Part shown: positions 34,625-46,279 of the stretch, piece after piece
How the letters are laid out: the number at the start of each line of letters is the position of its first letter
Numbering within the stretch: the stretch's first letter is position 1
Assembly: GCA_011947345.1 (NCBI GenBank)
Contig: JAAVTG010000586.1
Coordinates: 930,001-994,000, forward strand
From: Phytophthora quininea
Taxonomy: Eukaryota > Oomycota > Peronosporomycetes > Peronosporales > Peronosporaceae
DNA length: 64,000 nucleotides
Direction: 5' to 3'
The notes under the pieces: generated by a model
Database searches by the model: none
Told to the model about the DNA's origin: nothing
The model's input: only the letters and a program-made list of their open reading frames with translations
Made by a program: the position numbers and the translations under genes

Positions 34625-36307
34625 ATGTACGTGGCCAAGCCCAAGCAGACACAGCGCGCCAAGGCGCAGGAGATCGCACGAGTCAAGACCAAGAAGGGTC
34701 CAACCGTGGAGGAATGCGTAGCTAAGAGAGACTTCACCGGCGCCTCGGCGATCCTCGAGTTCAACCTCAAGAGCGAAGACACAGCGGCCTTGACGGGGCC
34801 TGCCAAAGCCGAGGAGAAGCGCAAGACGCTGCTGTGGCTCGCCTACTCCAGTTTCCATCTTGGAAACTACCAACGAGCACTGGACGCTTATGACCAGCTG
34901 AGAGATGTAGAAGACACGCCCGAGATCTACTTATTCCGAGCGTGTTGTCTGTTCTACCTGCAGATGTACAAGGAGGCCACCAAGGAGGCCGAGAAGGGCC
35001 CAGCAGGACAACTACAGAACCGACTGCTGTTCCATTGTGCCCACAAGATGGGCGATGAAGACAAATTACTGGTGTATCACCAGCAATTGACGGACTCTAA
35101 AGAGGACCAGCTATCTCTTGCGGCCATCCACTACTTCCGGAACCACTTCCAAGAAGCGACAGATATCTACAAGAGACTGCTGCTGGAGAACAGAGATGAC
35201 ATTGCACTAAATGTGTATGTCGCCATGTGCTACTACAAACTAGACTACTATGATGTTTCCCTAGAGATCATGCAGGCATATCTGCAAGCGTTTCCAGACA
35301 GTGTCGTGGCCGTGAACGTCAAGGCGTGCAACCAGTTCAAGCTGTACAATGGAGCAGCTGCCAAGGACGAGGTCAAGACGTTGACAGATCGAGGGTACAA
35401 CATTGAGCAGAACGACCTCGTGAGCCACAACATGGTCGTCTTTGAAGACGGACAGAATGCGCTCCGAGTCTTGCCGCAGTTCGTGGATGCACTACCGGAA
35501 GCTCGACTGAATCTGGTAGTGTACTACCTGAAGCACGATAAGCTTCAGGAAGCGTACGATCTCATCAAAGACGTGGAGCCGTCCACGCCACAGGAATACA
35601 TCCTCAAAGGGGTAGTACATGCTACACTGGGGCAGTCGACTTCGTCTCGACAGCACATTAAGACAGCGCAGCAGTACTTTCAACTGGTAGGGTCTTCTCC
35701 GACCGAGTGCGATACGATCCCTGGGCGGCAATGCATGGCGTCTTGCTTCTATCTGCTCAAGCAATTCGAAGACGTCAACATTTACCTCAACTCCATCAAA
35801 CAGTATCTGTACAACGAAGACGATTTCAACTGGAACTTTGGGGTTTCTCTCTGTAACACCGGATCACACCAAGAAGCACTCGAGACACTACTACGCGTGC
35901 AGCAGGAAGAGTACCGCCACGATTATTGCTATGTGAGCTGGCTCACGCGATGCTACATCCTAAACCACAATCCATCCGCTGCCTGGGACCTGTATCTTAA
36001 GCTCGACAACTCGGACGACTCGTTCAATCTGCTACAGCTCATTGCCCACGATTGCTACAAAATGGGCGAATTCCTCTACGCTGCTAAGGCCTTTGACATT
36101 CTCGAACGACTGGACCCGGATCCGGAATACTGGGAGGGCAAGCGTGGTGCATGTGTCGGTGTTTTTCAACGCGCCGTAGCCGGGAAAGCGACACGAGTGG
36201 AGCTCGAGGAAGTGCTCAGTATTCTTAAGGCAAACAACAACCCACAGGTTGAGTACATTGTACGCATCATGAAGAAGTGGGGCGCTGAGAACGGCATCAA
36301 CGTCTGA
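34625..36307 (+). CDS. IFT56: Intraflagellar transport protein 56 (TTC26/DYF-13)
   Basis: This is a TPR protein of the IFT-B complex, needed to import motility-related cargo into the flagellum. The single exon encodes 560 residues, near the family's usual 554, and is intact. It starts MYVAKPKQTQRAKAQ and is built of TPR-like helical pairs over its whole length (for example WLAYSSFHLGNYQRALDAYD, LNVYVAMCYYKLDYYDVSLE). It ends with the conserved EYIVRIMKKW segment. Family-typical blocks include EDDFNWNFGVSLCNTGS. It is one of the few long genes here without a frame break. With the dynein heavy chain it shows the organism builds motile flagella. Confidence 0.93.
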   Translation: MYVAKPKQTQRAKAQEIARVKTKKGPTVEECVAKRDFTGASAILEFNLKSEDTAALTGPAKAEEKRKTLLWLAYSSFHLGNYQRALDAYDQLRDVEDTPEIYLFRACCLFYLQMYKEATKEAEKGPAGQLQNRLLFHCAHKMGDEDKLLVYHQQLTDSKEDQLSLAAIHYFRNHFQEATDIYKRLLLENRDDIALNVYVAMCYYKLDYYDVSLEIMQAYLQAFPDSVVAVNVKACNQFKLYNGAAAKDEVKTLTDRGYNIEQNDLVSHNMVVFEDGQNALRVLPQFVDALPEARLNLVVYYLKHDKLQEAYDLIKDVEPSTPQEYILKGVVHATLGQSTSSRQHIKTAQQYFQLVGSSPTECDTIPGRQCMASCFYLLKQFEDVNIYLNSIKQYLYNEDDFNWNFGVSLCNTGSHQEALETLLRVQQEEYRHDYCYVSWLTRCYILNHNPSAAWDLYLKLDNSDDSFNLLQLIAHDCYKMGEFLYAAKAFDILERLDPDPEYWEGKRGACVGVFQRAVAGKATRVELEEVLSILKANNNPQVEYIVRIMKKWGAENGINV

Positions 36308-36388
36308 CAAAGTTAGTACTGAAAGAGACGCACCACTACCCGCATTAAAGCGATTTGTTTCCGCCCATTCTGCTTCGTACAATGTTGA

Positions 36389-39300
36389 TCAGTTCTTGCG
36401 TGGCTTCGTACGCATATGTTGGATGGACCATGCGATCCCCAGCGAAGCCACGAGATACATAATTAACTTTCTCTCTTGCGGGCTTTTGACACCACTACGC
36501 CATCGCAGGATTCCGATCAACACCGCGAGAGCACCCAGTTGCTGGAGACGATCGAGCCATTTGTGCATCTTGCGACGTGAGTGACGTCCACTTTGATCAG
36601 TGTTTGCCACAATTTGGTCCTCAATCACAGGGGTCCTACAAGACAACGATACCAAGTGTAAGAAAGAGAAACCACCTTAAGTAGCATGCTTACAGGTGGT
36701 GGTGGAGACCATGGCGGCTCGAAGATTTCCGCATCATGGGGTCCGATGCGCCATTTCTAGCGACCCCATTGCTACTGTGTGAAGATGAGGCCAGGAACGG
36801 ACGTGTGTCGCGAACAAATGACTGCATATCCGACAAAGAGTAGTTGCGGTTGGACTGGGATCAGCAAACGTTACTAGTAAGGTCTCGTTGCAATATCATA
36901 CGAGGTTATGTCTGTGCGCACCTTTGTGGTGACCACTTTCAGCGACTTCAACAGCGCGATGACGTCGGTATAGTCGTCGACAAAAACTCTGCTTTTGAAG
37001 GCTTTTGCCCTACCGTGCACGTAAACACTTTGTCTGCATAGGAAAATTGAGTTAGCAAAATGTATACCGAATCAAAATATGACCAACCTTTCGGAATTTG
37101 CTTGTGTGCCGCCATGGTCTTAAGCTCTTCGAACATGAGCTCATCGGCCACGTCATCTCCGATGCAAAGGATAAAGTCCGGTAGATTTCCGTCGGCTCGC
37201 ATTTTCGAGATCAAGTGGCCGACAATTTTACCTTTGCCGACCCCTTCGGGCCTCACTTCAATGTAGTCTTTCCCTTGGATAATGTTTAGTGGCCAGCCCT
37301 GATCGTAGCAAAGTTAAAATCAGTTAATTTTTGATACCAGATCATGGTACTCAAGTGCACAAACCTCAAATACGCCTTCCAGGTGCTCCTTCAATTCGGC
37401 AGCTTGCAGCGCACCGAAGTCAAAGTCAGACTTGCCATAGCGAAACAAAACAGCGCTCCTGCGCAGTTCCAAAGACGACCCATTGGTGCGGTCAACATAA
37501 AGCTGGATGATCTTTTCAGCTTTGACACGCCATTGCTGGTGGCCGCCTTCGGCCTGCAATATGTCACCATGTCGCTCCCATGGTCGGCCAATGCGGGCAT
37601 CGTTTCCCAACACTGCTCGTCGCATGAAGTAGCCGTGCTCTGCAACCAGACCCAAGCCAGGTACTCCTCCGAATTTTTGCGTAAGGAGGTCGCAGTTGCA
37701 TCCACTTACAATAAATACCGTGTTTCGAGGATCCTTGCAGAGCTGCTCCAACGTGGCCAATGCACTTAGAGGCACATCAGGCCAGCGTACACCCATCAGC
37801 TTCGACACATCCGGAGCTAGCGTCCGATAGTAATCTAGGAAAATAGCACGGTTTGTACTTGTACGATAAGCCGGCGTGATTTCCTGCTCTGTGAGTTTCT
37901 GAGCAAAACGAGCCGTTGTACGTCAGTAGCTGGATTGACTGCACCACAATATCGAGACTACAACTTACCCGGAAATGAGCGCTGACTTCCATAAGACGAA
38001 AGTCTAAACCAAAGCCTGTGCCCATGTATACAAACGATTCTTCTTTTTCCGAGCGTTCACAATGTCTGTAAGGACGCACTGGGCCCAACGTCGCGGCGGG
38101 TTTGACGAGACAAACTGGAAATCACATTGCCGTCGGTGCTCGCGTTCATTCGCCGGCATGTAGACTGCATCTCGAAGTGCATCGATGACTTGGTCTAGCT
38201 CCCACGGATTCACAGTTAGTGCGCCGCTAAGTAGACGGCTACTTCCGGAGAATTCGCTCATGATCAGCACGCCTGGGGACGTTCTAAACAACATACAAGA
38301 ATTAGATAAGCGCTAGAAATGCACAAGGTCTGATCTCTACGACGTACTTGTGTGTGGCGATAAACTCGAACGGCGTCGTGTTGAGTCCATCTCGAAGAAC
38401 AGTCGTGATCTGTACATCGCTAACGCGCCAAAGTGCTACGCGGTCCTTGTACGGGAATTCCTCGACCTCTTCGTAGTCCACCACATTCCCTTGGCAACGT
38501 CACGGTACTTGTTGTTAATGGCCTCTACAGCCAACTCGATTTCCTTTTACTCTGAAGATAGTCGGTCATTCGTCCGCGACGATGGATACCCTTTGAATCA
38601 ACACAGCCTTCCCAATGAAATCTGGACACCGAGAGAGGAACCCGTCAAAGGCGAGCATTTTGGACGGAACACCCTTTAGCCTCTCAATCGTATCGCACCC
38701 CGAGAAAATCTTCTTGTCTCGATACTTTTGGCGCAGTGCCACAACGGCTTCGCGGACATAAGCACTTGCTAGCGTCTGCTCAATCCGTCGAGCATCGATA
38801 GCCATGTGGCTGCAAGTGACTGCAATACGTCGCCCACCGTAGTCAATGCCCAATTGACCTCGCAAAATCGGCTCATAACTCAGCCCCAGAATGCGTCGAC
38901 ACGCAGACATAAAGTGCCGCGCGTACTCGAACAAGTGGAACCCAATATGGTCCGCGTTCAGCATCCCTCTCAGCAGTTCCTTCCTCATCGACAACGTGCG
39001 AAACACTTCAGAGGACGGGAACGGCACATGCAGAAACAACCCGACATTGGCCGCCCGCAGCTTGCGTACAATGTAACTCGGAGTCAGTAGTAAATGGTAG
39101 TCCTGCACCCAGATAATATCTCCCTGTTCGTACAGTTCGCAGATCTTGTGCGCGAACACTTGGTTCACATTGGCGTAGGCCTGCCAGGCCACTTTCTGCC
39201 ATCCTGGGTTCCAGAACTGCGCCGTTGGCGCCGCATTTTGCTGCGCATTAACGTCTAATACTACATCTACAGGACTGTAAACATCCACCACGTTGTGGAA

Positions 39301-39684
39301 GGTGGGCCAGAGGGTCTGTTTGCAGTAGTCTTCGTAGTAGAGTTTGGCTTCTTCGGCCTCCAGGAACACTGGGTAGCAGTTGAGCTCTTGCAGCAGCAGC
39401 TCCACTTCTTGGCGTTCGTCCAGCGGTATGTTGACGTCCGCCACGCGGCCCACGAACTTGATGGTGGCTTTTTCGGAGATCTCATAGTGTGACAGCGTGT
39501 TCTGCGACTCGATCATGCGGTCTCCGGCCCACTCCACTTGCCACCGACTGGCCGCTCCGTCCTGCGTCTTGAAGAGCCGCACGGGCAGGCGGTTGGCGGC
39601 GATGATCACGGGCATTTCGGGCGTCCATGAGTCCACGTGAGGGTCTGCGTCCGCGTCTCGAGCGGCTCGAGGCGTCGTCGCCAT
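36389..39684 (-). CDS. Trehalose-6-phosphate synthase with degenerate phosphatase domain and C-terminal membrane hairpin
   Basis: The GT20 domain makes trehalose-6-phosphate from UDP-glucose and glucose-6-phosphate. Seven exons: 39684-38348, 38283-37969, 37898-37365, 37298-37088, 37033-36922, 36854-36694 and 36635-36389 (introns 54-70 nt). Five one-base gaps (about 38566-38575, 38541-38548, 38484-38490, 38036-38050, AAAAA 36982-36986) bring it to 2,922 nt (973 residues). Synthase blocks include NRLPVRLF, WVQDYHLLL, GFHLFEYARHF and GVLIMSEFSGSS. The HAD phosphatase domain follows, but its first motif reads LDYYRTL where active enzymes have DYDGT, and VSGC replaces VSGR; the late GDDVADELMF is kept. 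So the phosphatase is probably inactive. A Ser-rich linker and two hydrophobic segments (LGALAVLIGIL, LIMYLVASLGIAW) end the protein. Confidence 0.88.
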
Positions 39685-41013
39685 GGCCGCAGAAACAGCT
39701 TTGATTCCGAATATTGCGTTTTGATAGAAACTTCAAGGTACATGTTGCACGAGTGTTGCACGAATGTACCAGAACTTCAAGTTTCCTTCCCACCAACTCT
39801 TCTCTCTTCTGCTGTAAGACTCACCTGTTCACATGGGGGACCAACCTCCGACTCAATGCCGTCTCCGTCAATGGACTTGGCTTCAGACTGCTGAAATAAA
39901 ATGTTAGCACAGCTCACTTCTGCTGTAACACTCGCCGGTTGCTTCACCTTGCGGCTTGACCACATGGACGTCGAGTGGCGACTTCAAGCGAAAAATTAAA
40001 CGGTACGGTGCCGTGGACACAATTTTGTACGGGTTGTCCACACGGACAATGTTCTGCTGCTCACACACTCGACTTTCTACTACGGGGACATCGCCCACGG
40101 CGCATCCTGCCGCTTTGACGGCCGTCACGAGTGTCAGCAACCAGCCAGGAACCGCCGATCGAAGAACGCCGTTGGCAGAACACACCGTGGCAGGCCTGGT
40201 AGACAGTTATGTATGACGACGAAGACTTCCAAGAAGGTCCTCGCTCATGGTTGTCGAGATGGAAATGCCGGTACATTGTCCTTCGTTACGTTAATGCCAT
40301 ATCTGTCAACTTACAAAGGTGTTTGTTCTCCATTCAAATTCAGAATGTCGAAATCGGAGCTTCTCAGGAGCCATCGCCGGAACTTCGCCGCCGGTTGCAG
40401 GTATTTGGGACTGGTGCGGAAGGTGGGACCTGACTAAACAAGAAGCGTATCTGGAATTTCGGCAAGACATCTTTTCACATGTCAGCAAGATCATGTGGGC
40501 GCGGAAGGCAAGTTCCGGCTGCCTGGCAAAACGACGAAAGTCGTTGTCATTTTGGGTGCTTACGAGTGTTCTCGTGCTTCGTCCATCGCCAAAACCACGT
40601 GGCTGGGAGTGCTGTCGTCGGCATGGGGGTGTCCTTCACCGGGACATTGGCGGTGATGGTTGGCCACAACTTCGAGCAGAGCATGAAGAAGGTGACATGG
40701 TGAACGGAAGGCCATACTTTTTGTCCGCGCAATACCTCACCAGCAGGACAAGATATTCCTGCGCTCCTCGTGACGATAGCTGCCATCGACAACATGTAGC
40801 TCGAGGCCATCACCGAGGCCATCACCCATCTCGCCATGCGTCATGCGTCAGATGACCAACGAAGCTGAGGACAATAGATATTTAACAGGTGCAGATTTGT
40901 AAGTCATCAAGGTCGTTGCACTGAATTACTAGGACCTGCAGCAGTCGTAGCTCACTGCAATGGTCTACTAAGTGGTGGCTCAATTAGCTTCAACCTTGAA
41001 TACATACATCTGT
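39685..41013. other. Region between the trehalose gene and the retrotransposon, mostly unassigned
   Basis: About 1.3 kb. It holds the trehalose-synthase promoter, a minus-strand ORF listed separately, and plus-strand fragments at 40319-40855. None of the latter can be built into a gene. Confidence 0.5.
39904..40185 (-). CDS. Short hypothetical ORF (low confidence)
   Basis: A 93-codon ORF with natural-looking composition (for example CEQQNIVRVDNPYKIV, APYRLIFRLKSPLDV). It could be an internal exon: an acceptor-like CTACCAG lies just upstream and GTGAAG near its end could be a donor, with TTTATTTCAG as next acceptor near 39892-39901. I could not find a model that holds frame on both sides, and I recognise no domain. 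ATGAGCGAGG at 40241-40250 (minus) is a possible start. Confidence 0.3.
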   Translation of the reverse strand: MCSANGVLRSAVPGWLLTLVTAVKAAGCAVGDVPVVESRVCEQQNIVRVDNPYKIVSTAPYRLIFRLKSPLDVHVVKPQGEATGECYSRSELC

Positions 41014-42788
41014 GGCGAGGTGGTGAACCTTTTTCCGCCCAGGGTGTATAGTGGCCCAGGATATGAAGGCAAATCGAAGTACCCCGGAACCGTGACACCC
41101 AGGAATCCAGAAACTCAGGATCCCGGGAAGAGTTCCGGGTTGGCGTGTACCTAGTGCAATCCCTAGAGGTTCGATTAACCTCGGGGCACCGTCCACCGCC
41201 GTCGACTGTTGGGGAAGGTTATGTACTTGAGCTACTTGGACCGACGTAAATCCAGAAACCCAGAAGCCTAGCAAGCTCCGAGAGACGCCCAGGTCGAAGA
41301 TCCAGGAACTCGGAAACTCAGCAACTCGGGAATCCGGACTCCAATATCCAGAAAGTCGGAGATCCACGTGCAATTCCAATAGAAACACAGTAGTAATAAC
41401 AAAATTCAGAGTTCCACTTGACTTATATGCAGCTCCTTGTTCTTTAAGGCCGAGGAGAGGGCCTCAGTCGATATCAGTTGGGCCTACACTCAGAGAACCG
41501 ACAAACTCCGAGCGCCCGACGTTACGCGCACCACCCTTTAACAGGGACAATCCACTTGCAGGTTCACACTTGTACCGCGCTTCACACAGCAGTCTTCACT
41601 CAGGCTTCGGGACTCCGACCGCAGAACCGGGAATCCGGAAACTCAGGAATATGAAATGAGCGAGAGCAAGATCTCCCACCCAACTAATACACGAAATGAG
41701 TAGGAGGATCTGCTCCTCGACGCTGCACGCCCAGGACCCCCACCCAACTAAACTTGACACGGGTGGAGTTCCACGGGCGGCGAGCGGAGGCTGCCGTCAG
41801 TGATGCTTGGTCCGCAGCTATAGACGACCTTGACCCACGCACGCTCCAATGTCGGGCGCGTCGATGTGGCGTCTTGTACGGAGGAGCAGTGAAGGCGACC
41901 GAAGACACGAAGACCGCGGCGACTTGTGCTTTTCCAGGCAAATAGAACTCTGATTAACGTTAAAACATCGCACTTCTAGCAGTATCTTGTACCTAATTCT
42001 CTGCATGGTGGATTTCTTGTACTTGGTCTTTGTATGGCTTCTGGCACGGCGCGTCGCCAGCCACTCACTTGAGGGCGACCTTTGGCAGCGGTGCCCTTTC
42101 GAGCAAAGATCCCAAACGACCCTTGGCGGCAGGTGACCCTTCGGCAAAGATCTCAAAAGATCTCGGGCGACCCTTCGCAGTGGCAATCCAGGAACTCGGA
42201 AACTCAGAAAAGTAAAGTCGACTTCTCAGAATTTCACCTGTGCCACGGTACTTGGAATCGTATGTCCGGGTTTCCACTGTCAGCTCGGAAACTCGGAAAG
42301 TCGGAATCGCAGAGATCCGGGATCGGGCATCCTGGACTTCAGAGTACCTTCGTCATCGGGACTTAACACCATATGGAACACCATTTCTGGAAATCGGGAA
42401 TCTCGGGATTATCGGGCCGAATCTCAGGAATAATCGACTGAGACTCGGGATCGCGTAAGATCTCAGGATTAGACTCTGGGTATATTGGGCTGTAGCTCCG
42501 TTGGGGACATTGTCGGGCTCACGGCAAGACGCTACCGGATACGTTCACGGTAGACATTTGATCACATACAAATTCGTCGTGGTAACTTGCCCAAGGGTCG
42601 CCAGGCCCGGGACAGAGTGCATTCAGCACTTCCCAGTCCAGACCACCCGACGCCCAACTACTCGCAACTCAACAACAGTCTCATCCTCCACCAATCCACG
42701 CCGCACTGGCTCTCCAATATCGACCAGTAGAATCGCGACTTCCATAATATATTCCACATTCCGAAAATTTAACGAGCGCATCGTGTCA
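41014..42788 (-). repeat. 3' LTR (left copy)
   Basis: 1,775 bp, matching 56625-58387. The outer (left) edge is where similarity starts at GGCGAGGTGGTGAA; the inner edge is TGACACG read on the minus strand, next to the polypurine tract. It has a 20-bp segment near 42303-42325 missing from the other copy. Confidence 0.92.
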
Positions 42789-42801
42789 ACCGCCCCTCTG
42801 G
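42789..42801 (-). promoter_or_regulatory. Polypurine tract of the LTR element
   Basis: On the minus strand the 13 bases before the 3' LTR read CCAGAGGGGCGGT. This purine-rich run abutting TGACACG is where plus-strand DNA synthesis would start. It confirms the element's orientation and the LTR boundary. Confidence 0.65.
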
Positions 42802-43092
42802 TTAAGATCTTGTCAGAGAGGAATTTCCCCCGAGCTGACTGACCATGACCAGACCGTTGGGTCCGAATTCGGGAAAGTCCGAATCCGAGATTGAACGGGA
42901 CGCGTGCAAGCTCGTGTCCCTCAGGGACCACTCATTCATCAGCCCAGTTTCCGATTTCGGAAAACCAGGATCTCAGAAAAGGCGAAGACCCCGCCGTTCC
43001 GAGCCATCAACCAATAAAAACCAACGCATCAGGAAAAACCATCACGGCGCAGACGACATTCTCACTCCAAGATCTTCCAGTTAGAAGAGAAC

Positions 43093-46000
43093 ATGGACGC
43101 CACTAACAGCGATCCATCCAGCGACCAGAGTGCATCCCCCACAGTCACGGCAAACGACAACACGCCTCAGCAAGAGGCCATCGAAGTGGCAGACAACTCG
43201 GACTCCCGCGAGGCCAGCGACTCTCAGCAGTGCGGGTACCACGTCGCGAGCGACCCATCCAGTCAGGATTCCAGCACACCAGCTGCAGAGCAGCAAACCA
43301 AGAACGCGACGACCACGGGGAAACCTGCGGGCGGCAGCCAACCGGACGCCGACGCCGACACCACGATCGACGAGGAGGAGAAGTCTGAAGGGCGGCTCAC
43401 GGCCACACAAGACGATGCCCTGCTCCAGCACGCCGCCTCCTGGCGTTCCCCAATGTACCACGGCTTCTGACACTCGGAGGTCTTGCAACCATGCCTCGCA
43501 AGCTACAGGAGGCCGTTCATGACTGGACCAAGCTGGGGTTCATGTCGGGCAAGCATCCTCCATTCTCTGGCAAGCCAACGGACCGCTATCCAGGCCTCTT
43601 TTGTGTGGCACCTGTTCCAGCACTCAGTGAAGATATTCGCAACGACATCCTCGTCTCTGACAACACTGGCGGTCCAGACTGCATCGTGGGCTTCCAAGGG
43701 CTGAGCTACAGCGACCAGGAGGAGATCGCGAGGATCACAGAGTGCGATCCCGACATCTCGTTTTTCCAACCTCATGAGTATGAAGGTGGGGAGCTGCCAC
43801 GAACATCTCCGGCCGAAAACATCATGCGACTTCGAGAGTTTGAGGCCCTCGCCACCGTCTTCAACCCTGACCGGTTGGCGCTGCGTGTGTTCACGATGAC
43901 CCACACCATGAGTCGGCTGTTGGCAGCGTATCGAGTCCTTCAGGCCAAGGTCGATGACGGAGACTTCGATATCGTCCAGCGATGCACGGCGTTGCAGACG
44001 AAGAACGAACGTCTCGAGCGGGCATGGAGTTACATGGCTCACTTCTGGGGCCAAGAATTCGAGCGCGAGCAGGCACAGCATCTCGATGCCAAGCTCCAGT
44101 ATGCCGAGGAGATGTCCATGGCTTCCAAAGAGCACTACGAGGAACTCACCCAGCTTCGAGACAAAATCGCTAAGCTGGAGGCTGAGCTCACGGCAGTGGA
44201 GAGCTCCAGCAAGACTAGTGCCAACGCCATGCAGTTCTCCAACTTCTTGCAGACCCACGTTCAAGTCTCCGGTAACTGGCGTCGTCTCCATGACCTTTAC
44301 CAGCACTTCATTGACGGCACTAAGCCGGACTTTGCGGGCTCTACTCAAGTCGTGATCTTCACTTCTGATGTCAGCAACTCGGACATCCCTGACTTCCCGA
44401 AAGGCCAAGACCTCAAAAAGCAGCTCGCGGCCAAGCCGAAGCTGAAAGTCTCGTTCTCTGACTTTCTGAAGTCGGGAATTGCTCCATCTCTGATTCCCCA
44501 AAGCCAAAAAGGGCCCAAGAAGCCGAGTTCCCGACTCGTGACGTCGAGAATCTCCAAATCGTCCCATCCAAGTACAAGCCGACCACTCTGCGCGCCCGCA
44601 GCATCGCTGACGCGTACCTGAATACGGAGACGGATGCAGCTGCGACACTGCCCAAGGGTGTGGTGTGGGACGATCAGCGCGCCGACGTGAAGGCCCTCGT
44701 TCGTCACGGCATCTCGTTCAAGTTGGCGTTCAAGATGGTTGGCGAGGACCATACGTTGCACACCAAGTTCCATCGAGCAGACCTCCTCGATATGTTGGAG
44801 TCCATCATGTACCATGATGCTCTTGATGAAACTCCGTGGGTACAGTATGTGCCTCGCCATTATTTTACTGACGCCCGTTCGCAGCTCGTCGAGCATGTCG
44901 AAGTCGAGCACCTGAAACCGGACGCATGGGAGAAGATTCCGCCAGAATACCAAGAGTACCCAACGTCATCAGCCAGCGAGGCTGACGACGCCGAGCAGGA
45001 CCCTGACTACCGTGGCGGTGGAACTCCCGAATCCCAAATTTCCGGCAGCACTGACTCCCCGACATCCCGAAAGTCCGATTCTCCGAGTACTTCTAAGTCT
45101 GGATCCAGCAAGTCAGGATCTCGTCGCAGTCCACAAATTCAGCGAGAGCGACAGCTTCCAGCTGACAAGTCAAGCGCGGAAACTCCAGACATCAGTCCTC
45201 CGAAACCCGACGGCACTGGCAGCTTGCGCGCGTCAAAGAGTCCCAAGTCAAAAGCGAGAACCAGAAAGGCGTCTCCCAAGCAGCGCAAGCCAAAGGCCGG
45301 ACTGCGTGGTCATTCGTCATCTCAGTCATCGCCCGCGAAGATGCCCAAGTCAGGAAACCAAAAGCGTGGCGCAACTACAGAGTTGACGTCGCAGTCTCCA
45401 TCCAAGAAAGCCAAGAATTCTGGCAAACCGGCTCCAGAGAAGTCTGACTCCTCCAGTTCCTCAGACACCGAAACGCAAGCGCGCCGGACTCCTCGTGTTG
45501 CATCGGGAACTCGTTCAGCTCTGGCAGTTGTGCCTTATGAAGAGTTGGACGAGGACGAGCTGGAGACGATTGAGACTCCTGCGTCTGGGCAACTATCATG
45601 GTGCTATTATGGCATCATCGTGAAGAAAATCAGTCGCCGCAGCAAGTCTCAGTCGCCGGGGTTCCCGAATTACGAGCCACACCGTGGTGCGACTCAGCAC
45701 TTGAAACCCCGCTGGACCAAGTCAGCATACGACGACCTAGTTGCCAACGCTCCATGGGAAGAGATGTTTGACGATCGTGTCCGCGTGTTGTATTTTCACC
45801 GATATGCCAGTCTGAAACCAGAGATCCAGCAATGGTTGATTGACTACGTTGGACTCATGGAGAAGCATGCGTACGTATTCTGGGAGGCCACACACTGGCT
45901 CACACTGTCGACCAAGGGCGATGTGGACGCCGTGCTCTTGTACACCGCACGCCGTGACCGTCGCAATGACCTGATCACCGGACACTTCGAGTTGGCAAAA

Positions 46001-46279
46001 CGCGCTTCGGAAATCGATGACTTCCCGGAGGCGTTGTGGGATGAGCCGGCTGTCTGGACGCTGCCCCAGTATTGCTGCAGCTGGATCCTCCGTGAGCCCA
46101 AGATCTCGGACTACAGCTTGGAAGACCAATTGCACGACCTGGACAAGACCGAACATGCTCGCGCACAATGGTCTGACTGTACTGGAGACGAGGAGCGCAT
46201 GGGACACTTCGATGAGGTACTACTGGGGAATCGAGTCCCGAACTCCGAACTCCAAACGAATTTGATCCCAGACGCGTGA
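43093..46279 (+). CDS. 1,062-residue ORF antisense to the retrotransposon, unknown function
   Basis: It lies between integrase and 3' LTR and runs against gag-pol. It has two one-base gaps (near 43440-43446 and near 44503-44515); filling both gives 3,189 nt open from ATG to stop. An acidic Ser/Asp/Gln-rich start (about 125 residues) leads to a folded-looking part (LQEAVHDWTKLGFMSGKHPP, YPGLFCVAPVPALS). A coiled coil follows near residues 290-380 (TKNERLERAWSYMAHFW, LTQLRDKIAKLEAELTAVE). Then come a second compact region (VWDDQRADVKALVRHGISF), a Ser/Pro/Lys-rich linker, and a C-terminal region rich in Trp and Tyr (HRYASLKPEIQQWLIDYVG, EKHAYVFWEATHWLTLSTKG). I recognise no catalytic domain. Gag-like, DNA-binding or structural roles are all possible. 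Confidence 0.65.

Noticed and set aside
36389..36827. Separate small membrane-protein gene at the 3' end of the trehalose gene
   Set aside because: Splicing 36855-36921 and 36636-36693 joins it to the trehalose synthase in frame, and the seven-exon sum is an exact multiple of three.
40319..40855. Plus-strand fragments with an antiporter-like stretch (AVVGMGVSFTGTLAVMVGH, then DIPALLVTIAAIDNM)
   Set aside because: The likeness to cation/proton antiporters is weak, several frames and stops are involved, and no start or complete domain can be found. At best a decayed fragment.
41684..42458. Small ORFs inside the LTR, found again in the other LTR
   Set aside because: They recur because LTRs are duplicated; no start context or motif supports a gene.
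43503..44648. 381-codon minus-strand ORF in the sense direction of the retrotransposon
   Set aside because: It covers only part of the region, and the plus-strand frame continues for 1,062 codons after repair with better composition. It is treated as a shadow, though it is in the sense of gag-pol.
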